Below, piece after piece: positions 19,130 to 26,975 of a DNA stretch of 64,000 bases. The stretch is taken from positions 2,976,001 through 3,040,000 of the forward strand of contig NZ_CP030034.1 in assembly GCF_006874625.1 (NCBI RefSeq). Direction: 5' to 3'. Under the pieces are notes generated by a model. That model did no database searches. It was given only the letters and a program-made list of their open reading frames with translations, and had not been told where the DNA came from. Made by a program: the position numbers and the translations under genes. Position 1 is the stretch's first letter. Every line of letters starts with the position of its first letter. Source of the stretch: Bdellovibrio sp. NC01 (GTDB taxonomy: Bacteria > Bdellovibrionota > Bdellovibrionia > Bdellovibrionales > Bdellovibrionaceae).

Positions 19130-19855
19130 TTATGGACAGATTAAAGCAGCCTCTTCAGCCGTAATTTTATATTTAGGTAAGGGTTCAAAATCGCGAAGTT
19201 TTGCACGGATACTTTTAAAACCTTTGGAGTTGCCATCTGTATTTCTAACCCAGTAAGCGTCAGCCTTTTCATCGGACCAACCGCAAAACTGTTTCAAGGC
19301 AATTCCCGAAATCAGACCTGCTGAATGCCAACCATTCCAACAGTGCACATAGATCGGTCCATTCAGTCGGCCTTTGATGCGCGCATAAACGAGTCTCAGA
19401 ATTTCGTCGTACTCGCCAGCCGCAGCATATTGCTTGTAAACTAAAGTTTGATCTTGTTGAGATGTGTTTTTACAAGTCACTACTTTGGGGGCTTTCGAAA
19501 AGTTTTCTGAATACAGATAAATCGCTGTAGAAAAATCTTCTCTGCACAGATTCTTCAAGCCAACTGTCGGCAACGGATTTATATTCGAGCGCGGATTTGG
19601 CAGGAAGACGTTATTAGCACCACCGCGATACAGAACGCCATGAAGAACCACACGCATATTGCGCGTGCCCCACAAATCGTCAAAGCCGAGTCCCCTGTTG
19701 TTGGTTAACTTAAGATACGGGCTTTCTTCATCGTAGCGATTTTCAAATTTTGTAACTTCTTGCCGCAAACGAAACTGCGACATCGCCTTGAATGGATAGA
19801 AAGTGATTGATGAGACTAAAACCAATAATAATAAAATATTTGTTGATGTGCTCAT
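19130..19855 (-). CDS. Tyrosine-phosphatase-like exported protein lacking the P-loop Arg, copy 1
   Basis: 241 residues with an N-terminal signal or anchor (residues 6-25). The body resembles dual-specificity phosphatases: YVHCWNGWHSAG (His171, Cys172) sits where the HCx5R P-loop would be, but the arginine position is Ser178. Nearby strands (AIYLYSEN) and the helix after the loop (GLISGIALKQFCGWSDEKADAYW) fit the fold. Loss of the Arg would weaken phosphate binding, so it may be a non-catalytic binder or use another residue. It is about two thirds identical by eye to the next gene upstream, a tandem duplicate. Confidence 0.75.
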   Translation of the reverse strand: MSTSTNILLLLVLVSSITFYPFKAMSQFRLRQEVTKFENRYDEESPYLKLTNNRGLGFDDLWGTRNMRVVLHGVLYRGGANNVFLPNPRSNINPLPTVGLKNLCREDFSTAIYLYSENFSKAPKVVTCKNTSQQDQTLVYKQYAAAGEYDEILRLVYARIKGRLNGPIYVHCWNGWHSAGLISGIALKQFCGWSDEKADAYWVRNTDGNSKGFKSIRAKLRDFEPLPKYKITAEEAALICP

Positions 19856-19932
19856 GGCATCATTGTGCCGACGCTATGAAGAAACGATCAAGAGGAATCG
19901 AAGGCGTCCAATACAAAGCAGATTTTTATCGA

Positions 19933-19965
19933 AAGCCTAGGCCTGCGCTGAGCGACACTAGGCTT
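19933..19965 (-). terminator. Hairpin after phosphatase-like copy 2
   Basis: Arms AAGCCTAG and CTAGGCTT, loop 17 nt, starting 13 nt past the stop codon at 19978. The arms match the hairpin at 19075-19113, as expected if the 3' flank was duplicated with the gene. No clear T run, so termination is uncertain. Confidence 0.5.
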
Positions 19966-19977
19966 AAGTGAAATTCC

Positions 19978-20826
19978 TTAATTAGGACAGATCAAAGCCG
20001 CTTCTTCCGCCGTGATTTTATATTTAGCAAGTGGCTTAAATGCTTTTAGTTTTGATCGGATACTATCAAACCCGGAAGAGTTGCCATCTGTGTTCTTCAC
20101 CCAATAAGCATCCGCCTTCGCATCAGACCAGCCACAGAATTGTTTTAAAGCCATGCCTGAAATCAATCCCGAAGAATGCCAACCATTCCAACAGTGCGCA
20201 TAAACAGGTCCGCTCAACTTCCCTTTGATACGATCGTAAACCATCGCAAGGATTTTTTCATTCTCACCGGCTGCCGCATATTGTTTGTAAACCAACGTTT
20301 GATCTTGATGAGACGTGTTCTTACAAGAAACTGATTTAGGAGCCGTTGAGAAGTTTTCGGAGTACAAATAGATCGCCGCCGAGAAGTCCTCTTTACAAAG
20401 ATTTGTCAGACCGATTGTAGGAAGTGGATTTGTGTTCGATCTTGGTGTTGCGAGATATTTATTATTAGCACCACCACGATACATCACACCGTGAAGAACC
20501 ACGCGCATATTGCGTGTGCCCCACAGCTCTTCGACACCTTTACCTTTGTTGTCAGTCAACTTCGTATAAGGATCGTTTAAGTCATAGCGTGTTTTGAATT
20601 TTGAAACTTCCTGATCTAAGCGAAAGCCAGTTGTTGTTGGCGGTGCTGTCGCGGCGCCATCTGTTTCCGCAGTGGCGTCCGTAGCGGGAGTCCTCGGAAC
20701 ACTTTGATCTGTGTTTGTAGTCGTTAACGAAGATGAACCGGCCGGAGCACAAGCAAGTAAAGAGTTGATTGAAAGAGACGCCAGGATCGCAATAAATATT
20801 TTTGATGTTTTCATTCTTTTAATCAT
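19978..20826 (-). CDS. Tyrosine-phosphatase-like lipoprotein lacking the P-loop Arg, copy 2
   Basis: 282 residues. The N-terminus is a lipoprotein signal (LLAC, Cys26), followed by a Thr/Ala/Asp-rich linker (residues 30-66) absent from copy 1. The domain repeats copy 1 closely: LWGTRNMRVVLHGV, RGGANN, HCWNGWHSSG with Cys212 and Ser218 in place of Arg. The start could be the ATG at 20826 or the in-frame ATG at 20814; neither has a strong site. The lipid anchor places it on the outer side of a membrane. A role in binding phosphorylated ligands is inference. Confidence 0.75.
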   Translation of the reverse strand: MIKRMKTSKIFIAILASLSINSLLACAPAGSSSLTTTNTDQSVPRTPATDATAETDGAATAPPTTTGFRLDQEVSKFKTRYDLNDPYTKLTDNKGKGVEELWGTRNMRVVLHGVMYRGGANNKYLATPRSNTNPLPTIGLTNLCKEDFSAAIYLYSENFSTAPKSVSCKNTSHQDQTLVYKQYAAAGENEKILAMVYDRIKGKLSGPVYAHCWNGWHSSGLISGMALKQFCGWSDAKADAYWVKNTDGNSSGFDSIRSKLKAFKPLAKYKITAEEAALICPN

Positions 20827-20974
20827 GCGGGTCGCATGTTGAATTACACAAGCTTGCTAGACCGTAATTACAAGAATGCGAGTTGATTCAATGTATGAGC
20901 TGGACTTTTTGTAAGCTGCCTCTGCTGAAGACGTGCGATATCAAACGTTCATACACATTCAACGAGGTAAAAAA

Positions 20975-22333
20975 ATGCGTCTTTCTTTAATTGCTGTGTC
21001 AGCCACAGTACTTCTGTCACAAAGTGCGCTTGCACTTTCATTAACCGATTTAAAAGGCGAAGGACGCGCGGTCTTCATGTCTCCTTATGGACAAAATGAA
21101 TTATGCGTTATCGCAAAAAAATGGCCAACGGGAGTTTATAAAAAGGGCGACGTGGAAGATGAAAACGAGCTGTGCTCTTTTGATTTTTATACGAACGTAG
21201 GCATCTGCCCGAAATACAATTCAACGAACCCAGGTGTTCTGCTTTTAAAACCGAACGACAAATATTCAAAGCAAGCCATCGATGCCTCTGACTGCAACAT
21301 CGACAGAATGGACGTGAAAACGGAAGCGAAATATAAACAGAGTATCAGCTGCTCGTACACACCGTCGATTCTTGCCTACTATCACATGTCGCGAATCTTT
21401 GGTGGTGCGGGTCGCGTGCCTGTCACTGTTTTACGTACGATGGACAAACGCATTCATCAGCAACTCACTGACAAAGCGGTTAGACACTTTGGTTGGTCTT
21501 TAGAGGTGATCGCAAGAACCTGGAAGGATTGGGCTCAAGCACATCGTGATCCTCGCTCGAATCCAGAATTGTTCGATTCTACTTATACACAAGTATATGG
21601 TGCTTTAAGCGACAATCCAAAAAAAGAAGAACGCTACACGGACGTCAGCGGTAAAGGCTCTTACGAAACCCGCTATTCGCGCTTTATCGCGCAAAAACCT
21701 TTCCAACGTGTTGCAAGTTCAAAATCCGTTTACGAACTCTTAGGTTCCAACGATTTCCAAAAGGTTGCGCAAACTGTTTTGCAAATGAAAGATGTCAGCG
21801 ACATGGTTTTGATGGATACTTTATTGAATCAACAAGATCGCATCGGCAACATTCACTATAAGTTCGTGTGGTACTACTACGACCCGATGAATCCGACAAA
21901 ACTAGAGCGTCAGAAATCTGATACGGAAATTAAAAACGATAAGGTTGTGACTCCGCCAGCAGAAATTGCAGCGATGGCTGGCAAACGGGCTGTTTTAACG
22001 AAAGAAATGCTTCTTAAAGACAATGACTGTGGTGTTGCTAAAGACAATATGATGCGCAAGTACTCTGTTTTGGAAAAAGTCCGTCACATGAGTTACACCA
22101 CCTACTATCGCTTCATGGCATTTGAGAAAACACTGACAAGCCCGGGCGCCAAAGATTATTTCATGAGCGAGATGTTATTTACGGCAAAAAACTTCGCGAC
22201 TCTTCAGGATAATGTGGCGAAGGCAAAATCTATTCTTAAAACAAACTGCCAGAACCGTAAATTGCGTTTCGATGTCGACTTAGAATCCTATCTGCCGGGA
22301 GCACCGCAGATGTCTCAGGCTTGCGATATTTAG
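20975..22333 (+). CDS. Exported Cys-containing protein of unknown function
   Basis: 452 residues from the ATG at 20975, with GAGG upstream and a direct run into a signal peptide (cut after about SALA). Upstream in-frame codons have no ribosome-binding site. About ten Cys residues are spread through the protein (ELCVIAK, ELCSFDF, GICPKY, SDCNID, SCSYTP, DCGVA, NCQN, ACDI), which suggests disulfides. The middle is helical and charged with a MVLMDTLLNQQDRIGNIHYKF-like segment; the DxxxNQQDR motif faintly recalls phosphotransferase-like folds, without proof. The stop overlaps the convergent VTC gene by 4 bp. Confidence 0.7.
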   Translation: MRLSLIAVSATVLLSQSALALSLTDLKGEGRAVFMSPYGQNELCVIAKKWPTGVYKKGDVEDENELCSFDFYTNVGICPKYNSTNPGVLLLKPNDKYSKQAIDASDCNIDRMDVKTEAKYKQSISCSYTPSILAYYHMSRIFGGAGRVPVTVLRTMDKRIHQQLTDKAVRHFGWSLEVIARTWKDWAQAHRDPRSNPELFDSTYTQVYGALSDNPKKEERYTDVSGKGSYETRYSRFIAQKPFQRVASSKSVYELLGSNDFQKVAQTVLQMKDVSDMVLMDTLLNQQDRIGNIHYKFVWYYYDPMNPTKLERQKSDTEIKNDKVVTPPAEIAAMAGKRAVLTKEMLLKDNDCGVAKDNMMRKYSVLEKVRHMSYTTYYRFMAFEKTLTSPGAKDYFMSEMLFTAKNFATLQDNVAKAKSILKTNCQNRKLRFDVDLESYLPGAPQMSQACDI

Positions 22334-23112
22334 CGATAAAGATGGCCCGGCGCAAAGACGTCGGGCTTTGTATAAAGAGTGGTCATAGAGTTGCCATACT
22401 TAGAAAACGACGCGTGATTCAAATCAAAGCGACGAATCAAATCGACCATCCATACGGGAATCTTCTTTTCACACTTTAATTCCAGCACGACGTTCTGACC
22501 TGGTTCTTCAAACCATTCAGGAATGTCGTAATGACACATGTAACGCTCATCCGGCGTGATGGTCCAGTCATTGGTTTCTTGATAACGTAAATCGCGATCG
22601 AACGTCACCCGCGCGTAATCATCCACCACTGACAAATAAGCTTTACGACGATACTGAGTCAGGATCGTCGGTTGCACGTTATAGGTATGACTCATGAACA
22701 CGAAATCTTCCATATTTTTGATAGACTCTGCCGGAGCATCTTCAGGAATGATGGAATGCTGAAGAATCTGCGCCCAGTCGTTCATCACTTTCGCGCGCTT
22801 CTTTTTAACGAAATCACGAATCTTATATTTGATTTCATAATAGTACGGAGGCACCGGACTGACACCATACGAGCGCACACGCATATTAAAACTAAAGGCG
22901 TTGGCACTTTCCTTTGCTCTAAATAGATAATGTGTCGGACTGTCCAAATAAAGACTGTTGATTGTATAATAGTTATCGCCAGAAATTTGCGAGTAATAAT
23001 CCATCTCGCAATAAGCTTCGACAAACTTCGAAATCGGCTCCACCATCGAAAGCGGAATCAGATATTTCAATTCATAGCGCTCTAACGCTAAAGGAGACAC
23101 CGGTCCACTCAT
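22330..23112 (-). CDS. VTC-domain protein, polyphosphate polymerase-like
   Basis: 260 residues that form one VTC domain, a CYTH-like tunnel fold known from yeast Vtc4, which makes polyphosphate from ATP. Visible family features: ERYELKYLIP at the N-terminus, YLDSP, FNMRVRSYG, YYEIKYK, a basic VKKKRAKV stretch, VTFDRDLRY, the metal-binding ELK strand and FSKYGNSM near the C-terminus. No membrane segment, so cytosolic unless tied to the DUF4956 partner. Last gene of a coupled operon; its start overlaps the previous stop by 4 nt (ATGA). Activity on ATP is inferred from the family. Confidence 0.85.
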   Translation of the reverse strand: MSGPVSPLALERYELKYLIPLSMVEPISKFVEAYCEMDYYSQISGDNYYTINSLYLDSPTHYLFRAKESANAFSFNMRVRSYGVSPVPPYYYEIKYKIRDFVKKKRAKVMNDWAQILQHSIIPEDAPAESIKNMEDFVFMSHTYNVQPTILTQYRRKAYLSVVDDYARVTFDRDLRYQETNDWTITPDERYMCHYDIPEWFEEPGQNVVLELKCEKKIPVWMVDLIRRFDLNHASFSKYGNSMTTLYTKPDVFAPGHLYR

Positions 23113-24281
23113 AGGGCCTCCTTTAACAAACTGCTCAGATGATTTTTTTCTGGCTGACGATTCAACATTTCGCTTTCAAGCAGGTAGTCTAAGAACAGAT
23201 TCGTGATCTGCTGTTGCTGTGTCAAAAGATCCAGACGTTCCTGCATCTCTTCCATCTTCACTTCGATATTTACCAACGGATCAGAGCCAGGTCTGGAAAC
23301 TTTGCTGACCGATGCTTGAGTTAGCTTATAAAGATCGATCTGATTCAAAATTTGCAGACGTAACGTTTTAACCGGGTCATTGATGTTTTCAATATCACGC
23401 TGTTTTAAAGCTTTCTTTAAAACGATTTGATTTTGCTTCTGACGATTCAATTCATCATGGCCAAGACCCGGCAATTGAAAAGTCAACTCTACCTCAAGGC
23501 TGCGCTCATCACCTTTTTTCTGAGTCTGCCCGATTTCAAACGCTTTCACCCACTGCGATTCACGACCTTTTAAAATCGTCAATTCATCGCTGAGTTCCTG
23601 CAATTCTTCAGCAGCAATTTTCTTAGACAGAGATACATCTTCTGCAGGCGCCTTCTGTAGATAACTATCAATATCTTCCACCGACCAGGACTTTAGATCG
23701 CTTGGTTCTTCGCCTTTCCACTCGGGCAACCATTGCTGAATTTTACGTTTACAGAAAGCAAGCTCTTCCTGCGCGGTGTTCACCGCTTTCTTCAACTTCA
23801 ATTGATCCACTTGCGCTTTCAGATACGACTTACTGGTTGCGCGGCCGGCCTTCAAAGCAAGACTCTGCGCTTTCACGTTGCGATCGGCAACTGTCACCGC
23901 TTGATCCAGAAGTTTTAATTTGCTTTGAGAAAGATCATACGTTGTCAGAACGGCATAACGATCGCGCAAGGCCCACGCCAAAGAGCTTTCTTTTAGCAGT
24001 TTTTGTTCTGAATCTTTAGAACGCACGTTCTTCCATTCTGGCCAGGACTTGAATTGGAATTTCAATCCGTATTCAATCTCTTCCTTACCGTTTCTTTCTC
24101 CTGCAACAAAGGCCTCGACAGTTCGCAGAGGATTCTTTGAGTTCGTCTGCTGCAAATCGTCTTGGACCAAATATGTTTTATCCGACCACGCAGTCTTTAA
24201 AACTTGATCCGAACTTAAAGCCCATAAGCCCTGCCCGTATGCCATCACTAAAATCAAAGACAGACATGGGCGCAAAGGCAT
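23109..24281 (-). CDS. TolC-like outer-membrane factor or coiled-coil envelope protein
   Basis: 390 residues with a signal peptide (cut near LWA, residue 21). Long heptad-like helices fill residues about 95-220 and 245-390, and a pattern such as NVKAQSLALKAGRATSKSYLKAQVDQLKLKKAVNTAQEEL is the usual TolC helix hairpin. It is shorter than typical TolC proteins (about 430-490), and the beta-barrel strands are not obvious, so it may be a divergent outer-membrane factor. It overlaps its neighbours by 1 and 4 nt inside the DUF4956-adaptor-TolC-VTC operon, which supports a role in a trans-envelope complex. Confidence 0.65.
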   Translation of the reverse strand: MPLRPCLSLILVMAYGQGLWALSSDQVLKTAWSDKTYLVQDDLQQTNSKNPLRTVEAFVAGERNGKEEIEYGLKFQFKSWPEWKNVRSKDSEQKLLKESSLAWALRDRYAVLTTYDLSQSKLKLLDQAVTVADRNVKAQSLALKAGRATSKSYLKAQVDQLKLKKAVNTAQEELAFCKRKIQQWLPEWKGEEPSDLKSWSVEDIDSYLQKAPAEDVSLSKKIAAEELQELSDELTILKGRESQWVKAFEIGQTQKKGDERSLEVELTFQLPGLGHDELNRQKQNQIVLKKALKQRDIENINDPVKTLRLQILNQIDLYKLTQASVSKVSRPGSDPLVNIEVKMEEMQERLDLLTQQQQITNLFLDYLLESEMLNRQPEKNHLSSLLKEAL

Positions 24282-26050
24282 TAAAGAGTCCCCGCCGAAA
24301 GCACAATGTATTGGCCTTTTGATTTACTATCGAAAACGCCAAACAGGTCATGAGTCTGCGGATGGAATCCCAAACTTTCCAAATGCTTCACTTTAAATTC
24401 TTGAATCAGCTCAACACGCTTGTCTTTAAGACCGATCCTCCAGATAGCGCTGCACTTATCGCCTTTACAAGACGAGGCAAGATAGAAGTTATCTTGATCC
24501 AAGATCATGTCAGTCACTTTAATTTCGGCATCACTGTCAGGAACTTTTAAATCTGCACGTACGAAGACACTCAAATCCTTTGGATCAAGGCTTTTTTGTG
24601 CAAAAAGTTTGGCGATTGAATTTACTTTTAAAATGATCGCTTGATTGCGCACTAAATGAGGACGCTTCAGTGCTAAATACAAAATATCGCCCTGAATTGC
24701 GTGCCCCTCAATTTCCAAGTCATCAACTTCATTTCCTAAAGCGTGAGCGGCAATGTCGCGCAAGGTTGCGTCTGGTGAAGTACGCATCGCATTTAACAAC
24801 GCCAAACGCATATCCAGTTTTTCATCTAGTTGGAAGCGAATGCCATCACGATCGACTTTCGCAAAAATCTGGCGGCCCGGTTTTAAATGACCCTTTTTTG
24901 TCGCTGACAAAGAGCTTAAAAGATAAAGGCTTTGATCATTTAAGGAAACAGACTCGATGTCTTCCATTTCTGGTAGGCCTTCGATCTCAAGCATATTTTC
25001 CTGCACTTCGCCTTTATCGTTCATCAATAACAATAACGGTTTGTTGTCGGGATAATCGTCGGAAATCAAAGCGAACTGACGAAGTTCAGGCAAAAACACC
25101 ATGCCAGAAATTTCTGGATGGAACTGATCCGTGATCGAAGTTGGATAACGTAAGTTTGCGGTGACCACACGAGCCGATGCCGGCAGCAATGATTCTGCAT
25201 TCGCTTCCGCCGTGCTGAAAACCTTAATGCCCCAGGGTTTATGGAAAGAAACCTTTTCACCTAACAGGAAATCATTTGTCGGAGGAATCTTAACAACGAC
25301 TTCACGGCCCCACGCTTGAAGGTTTTGGATGCGCAGCAGTCTTTGCGGAATCTGCACGATACGTGTGCCGATACTGACAACCGTGCCTTGGACTGATTTG
25401 CCCGTCGCCGAAGCCACTTCAACTTTCTGACCAATCTGAATTGTCGATTGCAGATTTTCATTCACATAACCGTTCACGAAGCTTGGTTGCAATGGCAGCA
25501 GCGTCACTAAGGCCGCAAAGGATGGAGCTCTTTCTCCGTCTTTGACGTTCACTGCACCGACGGTGCCATCGACTTCTGCGAAAACATAAAGATTGCGCAA
25601 CTTTCTTTCAACCAGTTCCATCTCTTTACGCGTGTCATTCAATTCGGTCTTTAATGGATCAGCGCCTTCGGGCAAATGCACCGAATCTTTGGTCACTGTT
25701 GAAATCTCTTCGCGCAGTTTGATTTCAGCCGATAATTTATCGAAACGCGCTTTCAACGTGCGCAGTTGCAGCTCAAGATCCGTTTGATTCAATTCCAATA
25801 ACAAATCACCACGTTTTACGTTTTGCCCAGGCATCACGTGAACATGCTTGATTTCAACGGGTCCATCGAAACTTACTTGGAATTCGCGTGATTCTGCGAC
25901 CCCCAGCATGGTCATCGACTGTGAGCTTAAAACGAAGCCTAAAATAAGAATGATACCGACAGCCGCAGACCAACTAAAAAATAGGAAACGATTGTCTGTA
26001 CCAATCACTTCGTTCATCAAATACTGAATGAGGGACTTTTTCTTTTCCAT
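24281..26050 (-). CDS. HlyD-type periplasmic adaptor fused to a beta-propeller (SdiA-regulated/DUF3616/phytase-like) domain
   Basis: 589 residues. Residues about 20-45 form an inner-membrane anchor. Residues about 50-270 are a membrane-fusion protein: lipoyl-like half VKIHVHVMPGQNVKRGD-type motif (here EIKHVHVMPGQNVKRGDLL), a coiled coil (LELQLRTLKARFDKLSAEI), the second lipoyl half (FAEVDGTVGAVNVKDGE) and a barrel. Residues about 295-589 have repeated four-strand units (ISGMVFLPELRQFALISDD, DDLEIEGHAIQGDILYLAL, HLESLGFHPQTHDLFGVF) like SdiA-regulated, DUF3616 or esterase-like phytase propellers. The stop of the upstream gene touches this ATG with no gap; its own stop overlaps the next start by 1 nt. 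Confidence 0.72.
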   Translation of the reverse strand: MEKKKSLIQYLMNEVIGTDNRFLFFSWSAAVGIILILGFVLSSQSMTMLGVAESREFQVSFDGPVEIKHVHVMPGQNVKRGDLLLELNQTDLELQLRTLKARFDKLSAEIKLREEISTVTKDSVHLPEGADPLKTELNDTRKEMELVERKLRNLYVFAEVDGTVGAVNVKDGERAPSFAALVTLLPLQPSFVNGYVNENLQSTIQIGQKVEVASATGKSVQGTVVSIGTRIVQIPQRLLRIQNLQAWGREVVVKIPPTNDFLLGEKVSFHKPWGIKVFSTAEANAESLLPASARVVTANLRYPTSITDQFHPEISGMVFLPELRQFALISDDYPDNKPLLLLMNDKGEVQENMLEIEGLPEMEDIESVSLNDQSLYLLSSLSATKKGHLKPGRQIFAKVDRDGIRFQLDEKLDMRLALLNAMRTSPDATLRDIAAHALGNEVDDLEIEGHAIQGDILYLALKRPHLVRNQAIILKVNSIAKLFAQKSLDPKDLSVFVRADLKVPDSDAEIKVTDMILDQDNFYLASSCKGDKCSAIWRIGLKDKRVELIQEFKVKHLESLGFHPQTHDLFGVFDSKSKGQYIVLSAGTL

Positions 26051-26734
26051 CTAAACCTCGATCACCGATTCTTGATTCATAAAGTTAAGACCACGCACTG
26101 ACGGCAGCTTTCCAAGCTGCTCCACAAGATCGGCTGATGACGATGTTGATTTCAAACGTACCTGATATGAAAAATCCAAACGCTCACCTTGTGCCAGCTC
26201 GCGAATCGTCGCGAGCGCAAAATGACGACATTGGTTTTGCAACACATCTTCAACTTCCCGCTGCTCTTGCGGAGAGCGTGGCAAATTGAATCTTAGTAGT
26301 CCATCGAACTGTGGGCCAGCGGCAAAAGGTGATCTTTGTAGAACTAAAAGTGCCAGGATAAAACAACCTGTGCCAAGAATCGCAATTCCGTAAGCATGGA
26401 CCCCGCATGACAAACCAATTGTCAGTGCCGCAAAAATAAAGAACATGTCGCGTGGATCTTTAACGTTCGTGCGGAAACGCAAAAGCGAAAGCGCACCAAT
26501 CATTCCAATCCCACGAGCAACGTTGTCACCAATCGCTTGCATCGCAATCGCGATCACAATGGGAAGCAAAACAAGTCCATGCAGGAAGTTCAAAGAGTAT
26601 GACAATCCCTTGAAAGTCTTTACGTACAACAGAGACAAGGCGACGCCCAGAATAAAACTTAAAAGAAACGCGTAGATCGCCGAGATCCAAGTCGGGTTTG
26701 CAAATGAAGAATTAAGTACTGTGAAATCGAGCAT
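26051..26734 (-). CDS. DUF4956 integral membrane protein
   Basis: 227 residues from the ATG at 26734; a TTG 36 nt upstream is also open but less likely. Four or so membrane helices fill residues 15-135, with the DUF4956 signature IGMIGALSLLRFRTNVKDPRD after the third. A soluble C-terminal part of about 90 residues follows (LPRSPQEQREVEDVLQNQC onward). DUF4956 proteins are commonly found beside VTC-domain genes in bacteria, as here. First gene of the four-gene operon; it may be the inner-membrane channel or anchor for the polymerase. That role is inference. Confidence 0.85.
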   Translation of the reverse strand: MLDFTVLNSSFANPTWISAIYAFLLSFILGVALSLLYVKTFKGLSYSLNFLHGLVLLPIVIAIAMQAIGDNVARGIGMIGALSLLRFRTNVKDPRDMFFIFAALTIGLSCGVHAYGIAILGTGCFILALLVLQRSPFAAGPQFDGLLRFNLPRSPQEQREVEDVLQNQCRHFALATIRELAQGERLDFSYQVRLKSTSSSADLVEQLGKLPSVRGLNFMNQESVIEV

Positions 26735-26975
26735 GGACTTGGTTAAAGCCCATCCAGTGACGAACAACAAGTTTCTAATTTGGAATGTTCTTCTTTTATT
26801 TGCAGGACTTTGTCATATCAACTTTGGTTTATCTACGAGCCCTTCGTTGTGAATAATACGAGCTCACTCACATATACCTCTGCGTTTGGTCTTAATTTTA
26901 TCGTTACAGTAATCAAATTTTCCAAAATGCAATTTTCATCCGCTAGGGTTTGTTAACGCACAATTCGGAGGGAAA

